A stretch of 5,907 bases of DNA from a bacterium. GTDB lineage: Bacteria > Blakebacterota > Blakebacteria > Blakebacterales > Blakebacteraceae. A model generated the notes under the pieces. It was not told the DNA's origin and ran no database searches. It saw nothing but the letters and a program-made list of their open reading frames with translations. Position numbers and translations under genes: made by a program. The stretch spans positions 1 through 5,907 of the forward strand of contig JALGWK010000365.1 of the NCBI GenBank assembly GCA_025774205.1, written 5' to 3'. Shown here piece by piece: positions 5,570 to 5,907 of this stretch (positions are counted from its first letter, which is position 1; each line of letters opens with the position of its first letter).

Positions 5570-5907
5570 ATGATCGATCTTGTTGACAGGCGGGCCCTTG
5601 TCACCGGTGGTTCCCGGGGGATCGGAGCCGCCTGCGTACGGGTTTTCTCCGGCGCAGGCGCCGAGGTCGCTTTCTCCTTCCGGGAGCGCTCGGACCGGGC
5701 TGATGAACTGACCGCGGAACTGGAGGGGAACGGGAGGGCAGTCCACGCCATCCGGGCCGATCTGGGATCGGGGGAGGGTTGCGAGCGGCTGGTCGAAGAA
5801 GCCGTCTCCTCTCTCGGCGGCCTCGATATCCTCGTGCACAACGCCGGGATCTGGACCGGCGGCCGGATCGAAGGGATGCCGGAGGAGATCTGGCGGGAGA
5901 CCATGGA
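5570..5907 (+). CDS. Short-chain dehydrogenase/reductase (SDR, FabG-like), 3'-truncated
   Basis: The frame is open to the right edge; 112 complete codons are visible, less than half of a typical 250-residue SDR. The N-terminal Rossmann fold is clear: TGGSRGIG (residues 12-19), the cofactor-binding glycine motif; an FSFRERSDRADEL stretch after beta-2 (35-47), whose arginines suggest NADP(H) preference; ADL (63-65), the Asp that contacts adenine; and LVHNAG (88-93). The catalytic Ser-Tyr-Lys residues lie beyond the window, so activity and substrate cannot be judged. GGAGG at 5560-5564 is 5 nt from ATG 5570 but only 2 nt from ATG 5567, favouring 5570. The 29-nt gap without a clear terminator suggests co-transcription with the adenosine-kinase-family gene. 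The acyl-carrier-protein reductase (FabG) likeness is general; many SDRs look alike here. Confidence 0.9.
   Translation, partial: MIDLVDRRALVTGGSRGIGAACVRVFSGAGAEVAFSFRERSDRADELTAELEGNGRAVHAIRADLGSGEGCERLVEEAVSSLGGLDILVHNAGIWTGGRIEGMPEEIWRETM

Overview
The window reads as GC-rich (roughly 60% or more by eye), gene-dense chromosomal DNA from a Gram-negative bacterium. The envelope type is inferred from a periplasmic adaptor (HlyD/membrane-fusion) gene heading the transporter operon. The phylum cannot be fixed from the sequence alone. There are no RNA genes, CRISPR arrays, insertion sequences or phage genes, and the sequence gives no clear sign of recent gene transfer.

Positions 3-4682, plus strand: a five-gene ABC-2 export operon, cut at its 5' end by the window edge. 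Gene order is HlyD-type adaptor, ATPase 1, ATPase 2, permease 1, permease 2, with junctions that overlap or lie 2 nt apart. This matches the order and protein types of Escherichia coli ybhG-ybhF-ybhS-ybhR, except that the two ATPase domains fused in YbhF are separate, overlapping genes here. The ATPases would power a permease heterodimer in the inner membrane, and the adaptor would link it across the periplasm. The substrate cannot be read from the sequence.

The main oddity is in ATPase 2. Just after its Walker B and D-loop (about 2200-2208) the reading frame shifts and about 11 conserved residues are missing. This is best explained by a deletion of 3n+2 bases (about 32) in a GATC-rich spot. 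The frame runs to a premature stop at 2254-2256. The lost C-terminal part, including the switch histidine, continues in the +1 frame to 2404. Unless this is a sequencing or assembly error, the exporter has lost its only canonical ATP site.

Positions 4700-4963, minus strand: a convergent gene for a small hairpin membrane protein, 17 nt from the end of permease 2.

Positions 4964-5057: a divergent intergenic region with possible overlapping -10 elements and a three-copy, 14-nt tandem repeat next to the following start codon.

Positions 5058-5907, plus strand: a complete gene of the adenosine-specific kinase family (PF04008), then, 29 nt later and probably co-transcribed, the 5' part of a short-chain dehydrogenase/reductase gene that runs off the right edge.

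Most of the window is recognisable, ordinary gene content. I found no convincing new system. The items most worth checking are the broken ATPase, the asymmetric ATPase pair and the tandem repeat.
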